A DNA stretch of 44,711 nt from positions 61,738-106,448 of the forward strand of contig NZ_SEUI01000004.1 in the NCBI RefSeq assembly GCF_008370255.1. Direction: 5' to 3'. This document shows, in pieces, positions 1 to 7,700 of the stretch (positions are counted from its first letter, which is position 1; each line of letters begins with the position of its first letter). The position numbers were made by a program, and so were the translations under genes. Source of the stretch: Pseudoalteromonas sp. FUC4. GTDB taxonomy: Bacteria; Pseudomonadota; Gammaproteobacteria; Enterobacterales; Alteromonadaceae. Under the pieces are notes generated by a model. That model was given only the letters and a program-made list of their open reading frames with translations. It did not search any database and was not told the DNA's origin.

Positions 1-1748
1 CCTGTCCCGCCGTACTTCCTTGTTGTGCTCGAATCACCTTGTGAGAAAGACTGAAATATAATTTTTGATTGATCTTCCGTCATTCCAATTCCGGTGTCTT
101 TTATACTAAAGCGTAGGTTTATTGTTTTTTCGTGTTGAGATGTTGCTTCTATAATTAATGATACTTCACCATGCTCTGTAAATTTAATTGCGTTGCCTAC
201 ACAATTATTAATTATTTGGTTTAGGTGCATGGGATCGCCAATAAGTTCAAGGCCAGCATCTACATGTAAAATAAAGTTTAATCCTAAGCCTTTTTGTTTT
301 GCATTAGTTGAAAACAAATTTTGAACGTTAGAAACAATAGTATGTAAGGTAAACGGGATTTGCTCTAGCTGAACTTTGTCAGATTCTAGCTTAGAGAAAT
401 CTAAAATATTATTTAAGATTTGTAATAGGTTTTGAGCGCTTGAAAAGGCTTTATCTGCATAGTGCTTTTGTCTTGAAGGAAGTTCGCTACTTTGTAAGAG
501 TTGCAGCATGCCTAATATACCATTCATTGGAGTGCGAAGCTCATGGCTCATGTTAGCTACAAAATCTATTTTTGTTTTATTGGCTTTATCGGTTTGCTGC
601 ATAGCACTCGTTAGATCGGCATTCATTGTCTCCATTTGGGTATTTAATACACGAGTTTCGTTAAGTAGCTCTTTGGTTTGCTTATTTTTCAGATATAAAG
701 CATTAGCTGCTTTTATTACCGATGCTATTTCAGTTTGGTTTTGGCTGTAATTAGAAATAGTTACGGGCTTTTCGTTATTCATATCTCTAAGCAATAAATT
801 GAGTTGAGTAATCGGTTTTATAACCGATCTAAAAATAAAATAGCTTAAAATTAAAACGATTAACATAATTAAAGCGGCAAATATATTCGCCTGCTCTGTG
901 TTTGTAGTTAAGTGATTACTTAGCTTATCTTCAGTTTTAGTTAGTTTGTTTTTTTCTATCTTTTTAATTTCATTTGTTAAGTATAGTAATTCGTTTTCTA
1001 TACCTGTTAAAACTACATTTACAGAAAAAGTGTAGCTGCGGGTAAGCAGTACAAGTTGATTGTAAGCTTGTTTTAAATTTACTGCTTTATTAGAAAATGA
1101 TTCATTAATGATCGAGGTGCTCGTTAGCTTTTTATATAAGTGATCTAGGTTTTGTTTAACATTTTGTGCTTCATCAAAATTAGGTTTATAGAGGTAACTT
1201 ACCGCTGCGTGTTTTAAATTACTAATTGTAAGTAAAACATCGTTAAAAATAACTTTATTACTATTATTTGAAGACTCTTCTAAGTCACTAATTGTTACTT
1301 GTAATTCATCAATAGGTTGTTTAAATTGAGTACTGTAAAGATGCTCACGTTTCTTTCTGTTTATGACAACTTGGCCAAATGTATCTTGATAACTATTTAA
1401 ATACTCGCCAAGGCGAACTAATGAGTTACTGTGTTCTGGTGCGTGGTTTAAGGTGCTTGTTTTTAGTTGTTCAAGATTCAGATTTGCCTTATTTAAATAA
1501 AAATTAAATTTGGTAATCGTATTTTCATTTGCATTGTCAATAAATGAGACTGCATGCGCTTGTAGGGAAATAATATCATTTTCTAAGTGGTTTACAGCTT
1601 CACTTTGAATTAGCGCATTATGCTGAGACTGTTGTAAGCTAAGTAAAGCGTTTTGTGAATAGTTAAATAGGTAACTTTGCAAAATAAGTAGCCCAACAAG
1701 TAAGCATAAGGCTAAAATTATTTTTGATTTAATAGAATTTATTATCAT
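1..1748 (-). CDS. Membrane sensor histidine kinase (possibly hybrid), C-terminus cut by window edge
   Basis: The minus-strand frame is open from the ATG at 1748 to the window edge, giving about 582 residues. A first membrane helix lies at residues 8-28. It is followed by a mostly helical periplasmic domain of about 260 residues, a second helix near 288-310, a HAMP-like linker and a HisKA domain. The phospho-acceptor His402 sits in the motif SHELRTPMNG. The HATPase domain follows, with an N box (NQIINNCVGNAIKFT) and a DTGIGM box, and the window ends at the G2 glycines (YGGTG). The helical sensor resembles TorS-type kinases; whether receiver and Hpt domains follow cannot be seen. Its start overlaps the stop of the binding-protein gene in TAATG, so the two are probably translationally coupled. 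I infer that the binding protein presents a ligand to this kinase. The kinase call is very secure; the ligand is unknown. Confidence 0.93.
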   Translation of the reverse strand, partial: MIINSIKSKIILALCLLVGLLILQSYLFNYSQNALLSLQQSQHNALIQSEAVNHLENDIISLQAHAVSFIDNANENTITKFNFYLNKANLNLEQLKTSTLNHAPEHSNSLVRLGEYLNSYQDTFGQVVINRKKREHLYSTQFKQPIDELQVTISDLEESSNNSNKVIFNDVLLTISNLKHAAVSYLYKPNFDEAQNVKQNLDHLYKKLTSTSIINESFSNKAVNLKQAYNQLVLLTRSYTFSVNVVLTGIENELLYLTNEIKKIEKNKLTKTEDKLSNHLTTNTEQANIFAALIMLIVLILSYFIFRSVIKPITQLNLLLRDMNNEKPVTISNYSQNQTEIASVIKAANALYLKNKQTKELLNETRVLNTQMETMNADLTSAMQQTDKANKTKIDFVANMSHELRTPMNGILGMLQLLQSSELPSRQKHYADKAFSSAQNLLQILNNILDFSKLESDKVQLEQIPFTLHTIVSNVQNLFSTNAKQKGLGLNFILHVDAGLELIGDPMHLNQIINNCVGNAIKFTEHGEVSLIIEATSQHEKTINLRFSIKDTGIGMTEDQSKIIFQSFSQGDSSTTRKYGGT

Positions 1749-3010
1749 TATCGGCTAATCAACTCATACCATTTTTGCAAGCTGTAGTCATAGGTTGACA
1801 TAACTGTATTCCATACTGCTACATTGCTAAAGCGTTTATGGTAACTACCACCATTACGTTGTCCACCTGCCTTTACTGCTACGTCGCCATTTGTATTTAA
1901 TAAGTCTATGTTTGTTACCTGTCCACCGTACCAGTAATCCCATTCAGACTGAGATAGGAGTAGCTTAGAGCGCTGCGGGTTACTAATGTAATAACCTTGG
2001 CGAGCAATAAATGCACCTGGCCAGCCTGAAAGCCACCAATTCATATAATCGTAAGCTGCATCTTTTACGCTACTTTGTGTTTGTGATGATAAACACATAA
2101 CACCATGCCAGCCTCGGTAGCCTTCTTTTGGCGCGGCAAATCGTACATTAATATTTTGGCTGTTTAACGCAGAAACAGCAGGCGAAAACATACTTTCTAT
2201 ATGGGCTCGTTTACTTTTCATAAATTCAATCGACTCAGGAACCGAGTTCCAATAGCCACTAAAGTGACCTTGGCGTTTAAAGTCGAGTAATATACTAAAC
2301 AATCTATCAAGTTCTGGGCGGGTTATTGCACCTATATCGTTAAACTTTATAAGTCCTTTACTTTGTGCTGCTAGGGCTAGGTCAAATAATCCAATGGTAG
2401 GCGCATTTACGATAGCTACTTTACCTCTGCTCTCGTCATCAAGCAGCCAACTCCAGCTTTCGGTTTCGTATGCGATACCGGGCTTAATAAAATCGGTGTT
2501 GTAACCAAAAGAGTCAACATTATGCACATAAGGCAAAAAGCTAATGTGATCGCTCTCTTGTGCGCTTAATGTGCCATCGGGTTGAACATTTAATAATTTA
2601 TAAGGGGCATCACCTGCACCAATACTTGCAGTCTCGGTTAGTTTTCCCGTTTTAGTAAGTGGATTTATCTCGTTAAAGTAGGTGAGCCGTTTTTTTTCTA
2701 TTGGCTGTATAGAACCTGCATCCCAGAGCACATTAATGCTGTTTGACCATTGTTCGTATAAATCAAAGGAGCTAGGGGCCATTGATGCCTTTTGCAAAAC
2801 AGCAGCGCTGCCTGCAGGAGTAAATTCTATATTAATACCTAAGTCACTCATCGCTTGTTTACGGATAGCCTCTTGGAGTGTTACATGCGTACCAAGCACC
2901 CTTAATGTGACTTTTTTTCGGGCAAAAACATAAGGCGCATGTGTTATTGCACCAGCTGTTAAACCTATTGCAGCTAGCTTTTTTAGCGTTGAACGCTTAG
3001 GGTTGTCCAT
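1748..3010 (-). CDS. Periplasmic solute-binding protein (PotD-like), likely sensor partner of the kinase
   Basis: This is a 420-residue protein with an N-terminal export signal (MDNPKRSTLKKLAAIG, then a short hydrophobic stretch ending in VFA). The KR pair in a Tat-like setting is not a strict twin arginine. The mature part looks like a family 1 extracellular binding protein of the spermidine/putrescine (PotD) type, rich in Trp and Tyr toward the C-terminus (WWLSGWPGAF, WDYWYGG). No permease or ATPase gene is adjacent. Instead the stop codon overlaps the start of a histidine kinase. In Vibrio, the PotD-like NspS serves the membrane enzyme MbaA as a polyamine sensor, and TorT serves the kinase TorS, so a signalling role is a reasonable inference here. 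Polyamine as ligand is a guess. It could instead be an orphan transport component. Confidence 0.85.
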   Translation of the reverse strand: MDNPKRSTLKKLAAIGLTAGAITHAPYVFARKKVTLRVLGTHVTLQEAIRKQAMSDLGINIEFTPAGSAAVLQKASMAPSSFDLYEQWSNSINVLWDAGSIQPIEKKRLTYFNEINPLTKTGKLTETASIGAGDAPYKLLNVQPDGTLSAQESDHISFLPYVHNVDSFGYNTDFIKPGIAYETESWSWLLDDESRGKVAIVNAPTIGLFDLALAAQSKGLIKFNDIGAITRPELDRLFSILLDFKRQGHFSGYWNSVPESIEFMKSKRAHIESMFSPAVSALNSQNINVRFAAPKEGYRGWHGVMCLSSQTQSSVKDAAYDYMNWWLSGWPGAFIARQGYYISNPQRSKLLLSQSEWDYWYGGQVTNIDLLNTNGDVAVKAGGQRNGGSYHKRFSNVAVWNTVMSTYDYSLQKWYELISR

Positions 3011-3041
3011 GTTAAGCCTAAAGTATTAATGTGTGACATTA

Positions 3042-3070
3042 TGTATAGCTAAGAACTTGTAAAGACACAA
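3042..3070 (-). promoter_or_regulatory. Possible sigma70 promoter of the binding-protein/kinase pair
   Basis: On the minus strand a TTGTGT -35 (3065-3070) is separated by 17 bases from a TATACA -10 (3042-3047), about 32 bases before the start codon. The -35 is a modest match, so this is a candidate only. The 13-bp tandem repeat begins 29 bases upstream of the -35. Confidence 0.4.
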
Positions 3071-3098
3071 GTTGAATGGATAAATTTAAAATTATTTA

Positions 3099-3168
3099 GA
3101 ATGAAAAATTAGAATGAAAAATTAGAATGAAAAATTAGAATGAAAAATTAGAATGAAAAATTAGAATG
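3099..3168. repeat. Tandem repeat, 13-bp unit, five full copies plus five bases
   Basis: The unit GAATGAAAAATTA is repeated exactly five times in a row (3099-3163), then GAATG at 3164-3168 starts a sixth copy. The copies are identical, which is typical of arrays that change length by slippage. Each unit carries an A5 run. The array sits between the tRNA-Ala gene and the probable promoter of the binding-protein/kinase pair. It is too short and lacks spacers, so it is not a CRISPR. Confidence 0.97.
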
Positions 3169-3241
3169 TTAGGGTGTCAAAAAATAATAAAAACAATGGA
3201 AAAATAGAAGAGTAGAGCGAATTTGAAAAGGAGTAGGAAAG

Positions 3242-3317
3242 TGGTGGAGCTAAGCAGGATCGAACTGCTGACCTCCTGCGTGCAAGGCAGGCGCTCTCCC
3301 AGCTGAGCTATAGCCCC
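3242..3317 (-). tRNA. tRNA-Ala (anticodon TGC)
   Basis: A 76-base gene with CCA encoded at the 3' end. The acceptor stem pairs GGGGCTA with TAGCTCC including G-U wobble. The D arm contains AGCTCAGCTGGGAGAGC. The anticodon stem CCTGC/GCAGG holds the loop CTTGCAC, with anticodon TGC at 3284-3282. The T arm has the standard GTTCGATCC core. It stands alone, not inside an rRNA operon spacer where tRNA-Ala(TGC) is often found, and has its own promoter. Confidence 0.97.
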
Positions 3318-3374
3318 ACATTCCTAAGTTACATATAATGTAACTGCTTGACTGCTGAGTTCCAAGCGGGACGA

Positions 3375-3403
3375 ACTTTAAGTTTTTTTATAAAATTGGT
3401 CAA
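3375..3403 (-). promoter_or_regulatory. tRNA-Ala promoter
   Basis: On the minus strand TTGACC (3398-3403) and TAAAGT (3375-3380) are 17 bases apart. They are followed by a GC-rich discriminator (GTCCCGC), as is typical of growth-rate and stringently controlled stable RNA promoters. It lies about 58 bases before the mature tRNA 5' end, leaving a short leader for RNase P to remove. Confidence 0.75.
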
Positions 3404-3483
3404 GTATTTTTTCGTAAATTTTCACTGTTTACGTCAATTTTTGTTAGACTCGGCTTAATTCAAAACTAAAACGATAAAAAACA

Positions 3484-3879
3484 ATGAAAAAATGTGTTCT
3501 AGCGCTTATGGTTTTACTCGCTGGCTGTGCCTCAAATGTTGAGCCGCCTTTTGAAATAAATAATAAACAGTTTCACGAAAAGCAAGATGAGCAAGGCAAT
3601 AAGCTTTTTGCTTATGTTGTTTCGGTAAAAGCTAAGCATCGTGAAAACTTTAACTTAGACCGTGGTCCTAACAAGAGACCAAGTCGTGGTGAGGTTAAGC
3701 AGTATATAGAGAAAGAGCATTTTGAAGAATCGAGCATTTTGAAGTTACAGCTAGAAGACCAAGCAGTTGAATTATTAAATCAAGAGCTAAAAGAACGTAA
3801 ATACTGCGATAACAAACATGAAGTTAATGATGTCTTATGGCGAGATTTGAGTGTACAGCTAAGAGGGCGTTGTTTGTAA
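3484..3879 (+). CDS. Small lipoprotein of unknown function
   Basis: A 131-residue protein with a lipoprotein signal: MKK, a hydrophobic run, then the lipobox LAGC with Cys at about residue 15. The mature part is charged and mostly helical, with no family I recognise. It contains a basic stretch (DRGPNKRPSRGE) and a pair of C-terminal cysteines (YCDNK and GRCL) that could form a disulfide. The next gene begins one base after its stop codon, so the two are probably co-transcribed and coupled. Export and lipidation are well supported; the function is not. Confidence 0.85.
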   Translation: MKKCVLALMVLLAGCASNVEPPFEINNKQFHEKQDEQGNKLFAYVVSVKAKHRENFNLDRGPNKRPSRGEVKQYIEKEHFEESSILKLQLEDQAVELLNQELKERKYCDNKHEVNDVLWRDLSVQLRGRCL

Positions 3880-3880
3880 T

Positions 3881-4381
3881 ATGTTGGCTGATAAAACTAA
3901 GTTAGCAGAGCTTTTGGCGCACCTAGATATTACTTACGATGCAATAGAACATCCACCGCTACATACTAGCTTAGCGGCAGATGAGTTTATGATTGAGCGC
4001 CCAGGTACTCGTCTTAAAAACCTATTTTTACGCGATAACGAAGGCAAGCGACACTTTTTAGTTATTACAGCGCACAATAAGCAACTCGACTTAAAGGTAT
4101 TGTCAAAGCAGCAAGGTCTTTCACGCTTAGGGTTTGCATCAAGTGAGCGGCTAGCTAAATATTTAAAAGTGGTTCCTGGGTGTGTATCTATGTTGGCTCT
4201 TTTAAATGATAAGCAAAACGAAGTGAGCTTATGGGTCGATCAAGATATTTGGCGCGGTGATTTGTTTCATTGTCATCCATTTGAAAACACCCAAACATGG
4301 TTGCTTAGTAAAGCTGATTTAAAAACATTTTTTAATCACACAAAGCATCAACCGCGCGTTGTATTTTTACCCTCAAAATAA
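3881..4381 (+). CDS. Prolyl-tRNA-synthetase-associated (YbaK/ProXp-ala type) aminoacyl-tRNA deacylase
   Basis: A 166-residue single-domain protein of the YbaK/INS family. It contains the motif RLKNLFLRD, with Lys46 at the position of the lysine needed for Ala-tRNA(Pro) hydrolysis in ProXp-ala, and the following GKRHFLVIT strand. Length and the closing VVFLPSK fit the free-standing ProXp-ala/PrdX group rather than YbaK itself. These cytosolic enzymes clear alanine wrongly attached to tRNA(Pro). It starts one base after the lipoprotein gene. Its last 34 bases overlap the end of the convergent MFS gene. The family call is firm; the exact substrate is inferred. Confidence 0.88.
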   Translation: MLADKTKLAELLAHLDITYDAIEHPPLHTSLAADEFMIERPGTRLKNLFLRDNEGKRHFLVITAHNKQLDLKVLSKQQGLSRLGFASSERLAKYLKVVPGCVSMLALLNDKQNEVSLWVDQDIWRGDLFHCHPFENTQTWLLSKADLKTFFNHTKHQPRVVFLPSK

Positions 4382-5496
4382 GCCCACATAATTAACGATA
4401 AACCACATAAGCAAACTGCAAGCAGCGTAAACATAAACGCTGTTTGCCCATGATGTTGGTATACCACACCGGGTAATAACGACCCCAATGCACCGCCACT
4501 GTAATAAAACGATACATATCCGCCATTGGTTACACTTGGCGGGGCTTTACTTATTTTATTAACGAGTGGCGCTGCGGTTGAGTGAATCACAAACATAGCA
4601 CCACAAAACAAAGTAAATGCGATTAAAAATAAGCTAAGCTGGTGGCTGATTAATAAAATAATACTCACACTATAAAAACTAAATACCGCAGTTAATAAAT
4701 GCCAAGGCGAAGGGACTTTTTTGAGTAGCCAAGGTGCAGCAATAGAGGCGAGGGCACCAATTAAATAACCACTGTAAACTAAACCTATGTCACGAGTATT
4801 GGTAATTAAAAACGTGTTTTGTAATATAAACGGCAAGTAATTAAGTAGTGCAGCGAAACAAAAAAACATACAAAAAACGGCGCCGTAAACTTTAAGTACA
4901 GCGCCTTCTTTAAGTTGTTTAATGTAATCGAGTGGGGAAAGTTGCGACTGTGTAGCTGGGTTTGTAAAGCGAGAATGCTTAATTGTCAAAGCTAAACAAA
5001 TAAGCATAAAAGCAATTAGGTAATAAAAGCTCTGCCAATTCCATAAGTCGCTAAACAAAGCTGCGAGCACACGACCAAAGTAACCACCAACTATACTGCT
5101 ACCTATATATAGGGTCATATTTTTTTGAAGTGTATCAGCGCTATAACTCATGCCTATATAACTAGTCATTGCAGTTAAAGCTGCGGGGAGCGTTAAACCT
5201 TGTAAAAATCTGACTAATAATAAAAGCTCAAAGCTATGTACATAAATAAAAAGTAAGCAGCTAAGGCCTAAAAGCACCATTGCAATACGTAATATAAGTA
5301 GTGGATTTATTTTTGCTAAAAATAAACCATAAACCAGCGGGGCAATGGCTAAGGGCAGCATAGTTGCAGTCATTAAGCTGCCAGCTACCGCAGGTGCTAC
5401 ATTAAATTCGCTCGCAAAAAGGCTAAGTAGGGGTTGCGGTGCATAAAGCACAAAAAATATAAATACCGAGCAAACGAGTAGATGAGGTAAACGCAT
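4348..5496 (-). CDS. MFS transporter, 12-helix (YnfM-like)
   Basis: A 382-residue, very hydrophobic protein with the helix pattern of the major facilitator superfamily. It resembles the YnfM/arabinose-efflux branch: LYAPQPLLSLFASEF at the end of helix 1, an Arg in a helix 4 context (LLVRFLQGLTLPAALTAM), and SYSGGALGSLLPG-like glycine patterns in the C-terminal half (FYYSGGALGSLLPGVVY). It probably acts as an inner-membrane proton-coupled exporter; the substrate cannot be told. Its 3' end overlaps the convergent deacylase gene by 34 bases, so no terminator separates them. Start chosen at the first ATG before LPHLLVCSVF. Confidence 0.85.
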   Translation of the reverse strand: MRLPHLLVCSVFIFFVLYAPQPLLSLFASEFNVAPAVAGSLMTATMLPLAIAPLVYGLFLAKINPLLILRIAMVLLGLSCLLFIYVHSFELLLLVRFLQGLTLPAALTAMTSYIGMSYSADTLQKNMTLYIGSSIVGGYFGRVLAALFSDLWNWQSFYYLIAFMLICLALTIKHSRFTNPATQSQLSPLDYIKQLKEGAVLKVYGAVFCMFFCFAALLNYLPFILQNTFLITNTRDIGLVYSGYLIGALASIAAPWLLKKVPSPWHLLTAVFSFYSVSIILLISHQLSLFLIAFTLFCGAMFVIHSTAAPLVNKISKAPPSVTNGGYVSFYYSGGALGSLLPGVVYQHHGQTAFMFTLLAVCLCGLSLIMWAYFEGKNTTRG

Positions 5497-5694
5497 TATA
5501 TGGCTTGTGCATTTGCTTATTGGTTGCGTGGTATTGTATTAAAAATTGCTTTTAATTCATAATTAAAACCATAGTCATTGCGCTATATCATGATTTGTTT
5601 TAACTAGTTTGCTAGATTAATGTCGATAGCGCTGTTATTTGAACTCGTTGGTGATTAAAATAGCGATAATATTAGTTTTTAGTGGAACAAAGTC

Positions 5695-6234
5695 ATGGGT
5701 TCATTACAAGACCAATTGCTTCAAGCAGGATTAACAACATCGCATAATGCTAAGGTTGCTAAATCAGAAAAGCGTAAGCAACAAAAAAAGCAAAAGAAAG
5801 GGGCGACTAGCAACCCAAGTGATCTGCAAAAGCATATTCAACAAACCAAGCTAGAGCAGCAAAAAAAAGCTGAAGAGCTTAACCAAACACGCCAAGTGAG
5901 CTTAAAGCAGCGCGAACAAGAAGCGCGTGTTAAACAAATTTTAGAGCACCACAACCAAGATGCTATTCGTGGTGAGCGCACATTTAATTTTACTTATCAA
6001 AACAAAGTAAAAAATATCGACGTGAACGAGAAAACGCAAAAAGCGTTATCGGGTGGTCGTTTAGCTATTTGTGTACTAGAAGGGCAATTTTACGTATTAG
6101 ATGACGAACCAGCACGCAAAGTGGCTGAAGTTGACGAAAAGTATATTGTTTTTCATGTAGAGCCAGAAAATAAACCAAAAGATGAAGATGACCCGTACGC
6201 AGACTTTGAAGTACCAGATGATATAGTGTGGTAA
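5695..6234 (+). CDS. DUF2058 family protein (YaiL-like)
   Basis: A 179-residue soluble protein. The N-terminal half is extremely rich in Lys and Gln (KSEKRKQQKKQKKG and a coiled-coil-like stretch to about residue 95). A compact C-terminal domain (about 100-165) follows, including FNFTYQNKVKNIDV and AICVLEGQFYVL, and the tail is acidic. This is the layout of the DUF2058/YaiL family, sometimes described as nucleoprotein or polynucleotide-associated on the basis of its basic region. The biochemical role is not established. It is monocistronic, divergent from the MFS gene. Confidence 0.88.
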   Translation: MGSLQDQLLQAGLTTSHNAKVAKSEKRKQQKKQKKGATSNPSDLQKHIQQTKLEQQKKAEELNQTRQVSLKQREQEARVKQILEHHNQDAIRGERTFNFTYQNKVKNIDVNEKTQKALSGGRLAICVLEGQFYVLDDEPARKVAEVDEKYIVFHVEPENKPKDEDDPYADFEVPDDIVW

Positions 6235-6354
6235 TAGTCTATTAAGGGTAAGCTCATTTTTATTTGCTAAAGTATATAAAAGTGAGATAGAAACGAGTTA
6301 GCGGCTTTTGGTTAAGTTGATCGTCTAGCGTCGTTTCGTACGTATGCTTTTTAT

Positions 6355-6375
6355 TTGATTGTTTACTACAATCAA
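6355..6375. promoter_or_regulatory. Perfect inverted repeat upstream of the cytochrome c gene
   Basis: TTGATTGT (6355-6362) and its exact reverse complement ACAATCAA (6368-6375) flank the five bases TTACT, 43 bases before the cytochrome start codon. It may be an operator or a hairpin in the leader. The half-sites resemble FNR half-sites (TTGAT/ATCAA), but the spacing is far too wide for FNR. Confidence 0.6.
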
Positions 6376-6417
6376 TAGAACAGTTTTTCTAACCGTCAAA
6401 AAAGAAGAGTAAATACA

Positions 6418-6741
6418 ATGAGCAAGATGAAAACACTACTATTAGGCGCGGGTATTACTTTAGCCGCAAGCTTCTCGTTTAATGCAGCTGCTGCCGATGG
6501 CGCTGCACTTTATACCGCTAAAAATTGTCAAACTTGTCATGGCGCTGAAGGCAAAGCACCAATTATGGGTATGTACCCTAAACTAAACGGTCAAAACAAA
6601 GACTATTTAGTAGCGCAAATGAAAGATATTAAGTCAGGTGCACGTAATAACGGTATGACAATGGCAATGAAAGCAATGGTTGCAACGGTAACAGATGAAG
6701 AGTTTGAAGCAATTGCAGATTACCTAGCTAACGTAAAATAA
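6418..6741 (+). CDS. Periplasmic monohaem cytochrome c (class I, c553/c5-like)
   Basis: A 107-residue protein with a signal peptide ending near AAAA (residues 1-26) and one haem-binding motif CQTCH (Cys37, Cys40, His41). Methionines in NNGMTMAMKAM (residues 79-87) include the probable sixth haem ligand. The C-terminal helix TDEEFEAIADYLANV is typical of small c-type cytochromes. It would carry electrons in the periplasm, for example to a terminal oxidase or peroxidase; the partner is not encoded nearby. A strong terminator follows. Confidence 0.95.
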   Translation: MSKMKTLLLGAGITLAASFSFNAAAADGAALYTAKNCQTCHGAEGKAPIMGMYPKLNGQNKDYLVAQMKDIKSGARNNGMTMAMKAMVATVTDEEFEAIADYLANVK

Positions 6742-6752
6742 TTTACGCAGTT

Positions 6753-6776
6753 ATACCATTTAAATGCAATTGGTAT
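6753..6776. repeat. Short palindromic sequence sharing an end with the MITE-like element at 20168
   Basis: ATACCA at 6753-6758 pairs with TGGTAT at 6771-6776. The right part, AATGCAATTGGTAT (6763-6776), matches 13 of 14 bases at the right end of the palindromic element upstream of cusC (20316-20329). It may be a remnant of the same repeat family, lying just after the cytochrome c gene. Confidence 0.5.
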
Positions 6777-6787
6777 TTTAGTTTTAT

Positions 6788-6820
6788 AAACAGCCACACA
6801 ATAGTGTGGCTGTTTTGTTT
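6788..6820 (+). terminator. Rho-independent terminator after cytochrome c
   Basis: A perfect 12-bp stem (AAACAGCCACAC at 6788-6799 with GTGTGGCTGTTT at 6804-6815) with an AATA loop is followed by further T residues (TGTTT). Confidence 0.9.
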
Positions 6821-6906
6821 GGTGTTTGCTATAAAATAGAGACTGCTTTAGACTTCTAAACATCTGTTCGTACAGGTTAATAATGTACGTTTTTATAAGG
6901 CTCATT

Positions 6907-7674
6907 ATGTTTGATTTACCCCAACTCGATTTAAAAAATAAAGTATCAGCACAAGAGTGGCAACTCCGTGTTGATTTAGCCGCGTGTTATAGACTGGTAG
7001 AGCACTTTCGTTGGGGGGATTTAATCTATACGCATTTATCAGCACGTTTGCCTGGCACAGATCACTACCTAGTAAATGCCTTTGGTTTAACCTTTGATGA
7101 AGTAACTGCGTCTAATTTAGTAAAGGTTGACTTAGACGGCAACATTATTGACGATACGCCATTTAGTATTAATCCAGCTGGCTTTACTATTCACAGTGCG
7201 ATTCACGAGGTACGCGAAGACGCTCATTGTGTTATTCACCTTCATACTAAAGAAACAATCGCAGTCGCTACACAAAAAAATGGTTTATTACCGCTTAGCC
7301 AATATTCAATGTTTTCATTGCCATCGCTTTCTTATCATGGCTACGAAGGGCTTGCAGTAAACGACGACGAGCGAAAAGTGCTGCAAGATGATTTGGGCAG
7401 CACTAACCATATGTTATTAGTAAACCACGGTGGCTTAACAGTAGGCCCAACGGTAGGCGATGCGTTTATGCGCTTTTATGATTTACAGCGAGCGTGTGAA
7501 ATACAACTAGCGCTACAATCAAGCTCGCAAGAAGCAATTGAAGTACCGCAACCTATAATCGACAATATTTATAATCAAGCAAACGTAGTACACAGTGGCA
7601 GCACCGGCGGGCAACTTGCGTGGCCTGCAATGTTACGTAAAGCGTATCGACTTGACCCTAGTTTTGCAAAATAA
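6907..7674 (+). CDS. Class II aldolase/adducin family protein, catalytic Glu replaced
   Basis: A 255-residue protein of the FucA/AraD/adducin fold. Metal-binding histidines are present: His111 and His113 in IHLHT, and His174 in VNHGGLTVG. At the position of the FucA catalytic Glu73 (SSEW) this protein has Gly92 (NPAGFTIHSA). It therefore belongs to the adducin-like subgroup whose reactions are mostly unknown, and a fuculose-phosphate-type aldol cleavage is doubtful. The start at 6907 is chosen because AAGG lies six bases upstream; an in-frame ATG at 6883 lacks a good site. The dehydratase gene follows after 26 bases, suggesting a common sugar-acid or keto-acid pathway. Confidence 0.85.
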   Translation: MFDLPQLDLKNKVSAQEWQLRVDLAACYRLVEHFRWGDLIYTHLSARLPGTDHYLVNAFGLTFDEVTASNLVKVDLDGNIIDDTPFSINPAGFTIHSAIHEVREDAHCVIHLHTKETIAVATQKNGLLPLSQYSMFSLPSLSYHGYEGLAVNDDERKVLQDDLGSTNHMLLVNHGGLTVGPTVGDAFMRFYDLQRACEIQLALQSSSQEAIEVPQPIIDNIYNQANVVHSGSTGGQLAWPAMLRKAYRLDPSFAK

Positions 7675-7700
7675 CCCATAGCGGTTAATAAGGAATTTTA

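Noticed and set aside
3099..3168. The 13-bp repeats as a CRISPR array
   Set aside because: The units are contiguous with no spacers and far too short, and no cas genes are present.
3242..4381. Functional link between tRNA-Ala and the ProXp-ala-like deacylase next to it
   Set aside because: The deacylase acts on Ala-tRNA(Pro), not tRNA-Ala biology as such. The genes are on opposite strands with separate promoters, so proximity is probably chance.
6253..6286. Hairpin after the DUF2058 gene as a terminator
   Set aside because: An 11-bp AT-rich stem with one mismatch is present, but no T run follows, so I did not annotate it.
6355..6375. FNR binding site upstream of cytochrome c
   Set aside because: FNR needs TTGAT-N4-ATCAA. 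Here the same half-sites are 11 bases apart, so it does not fit.
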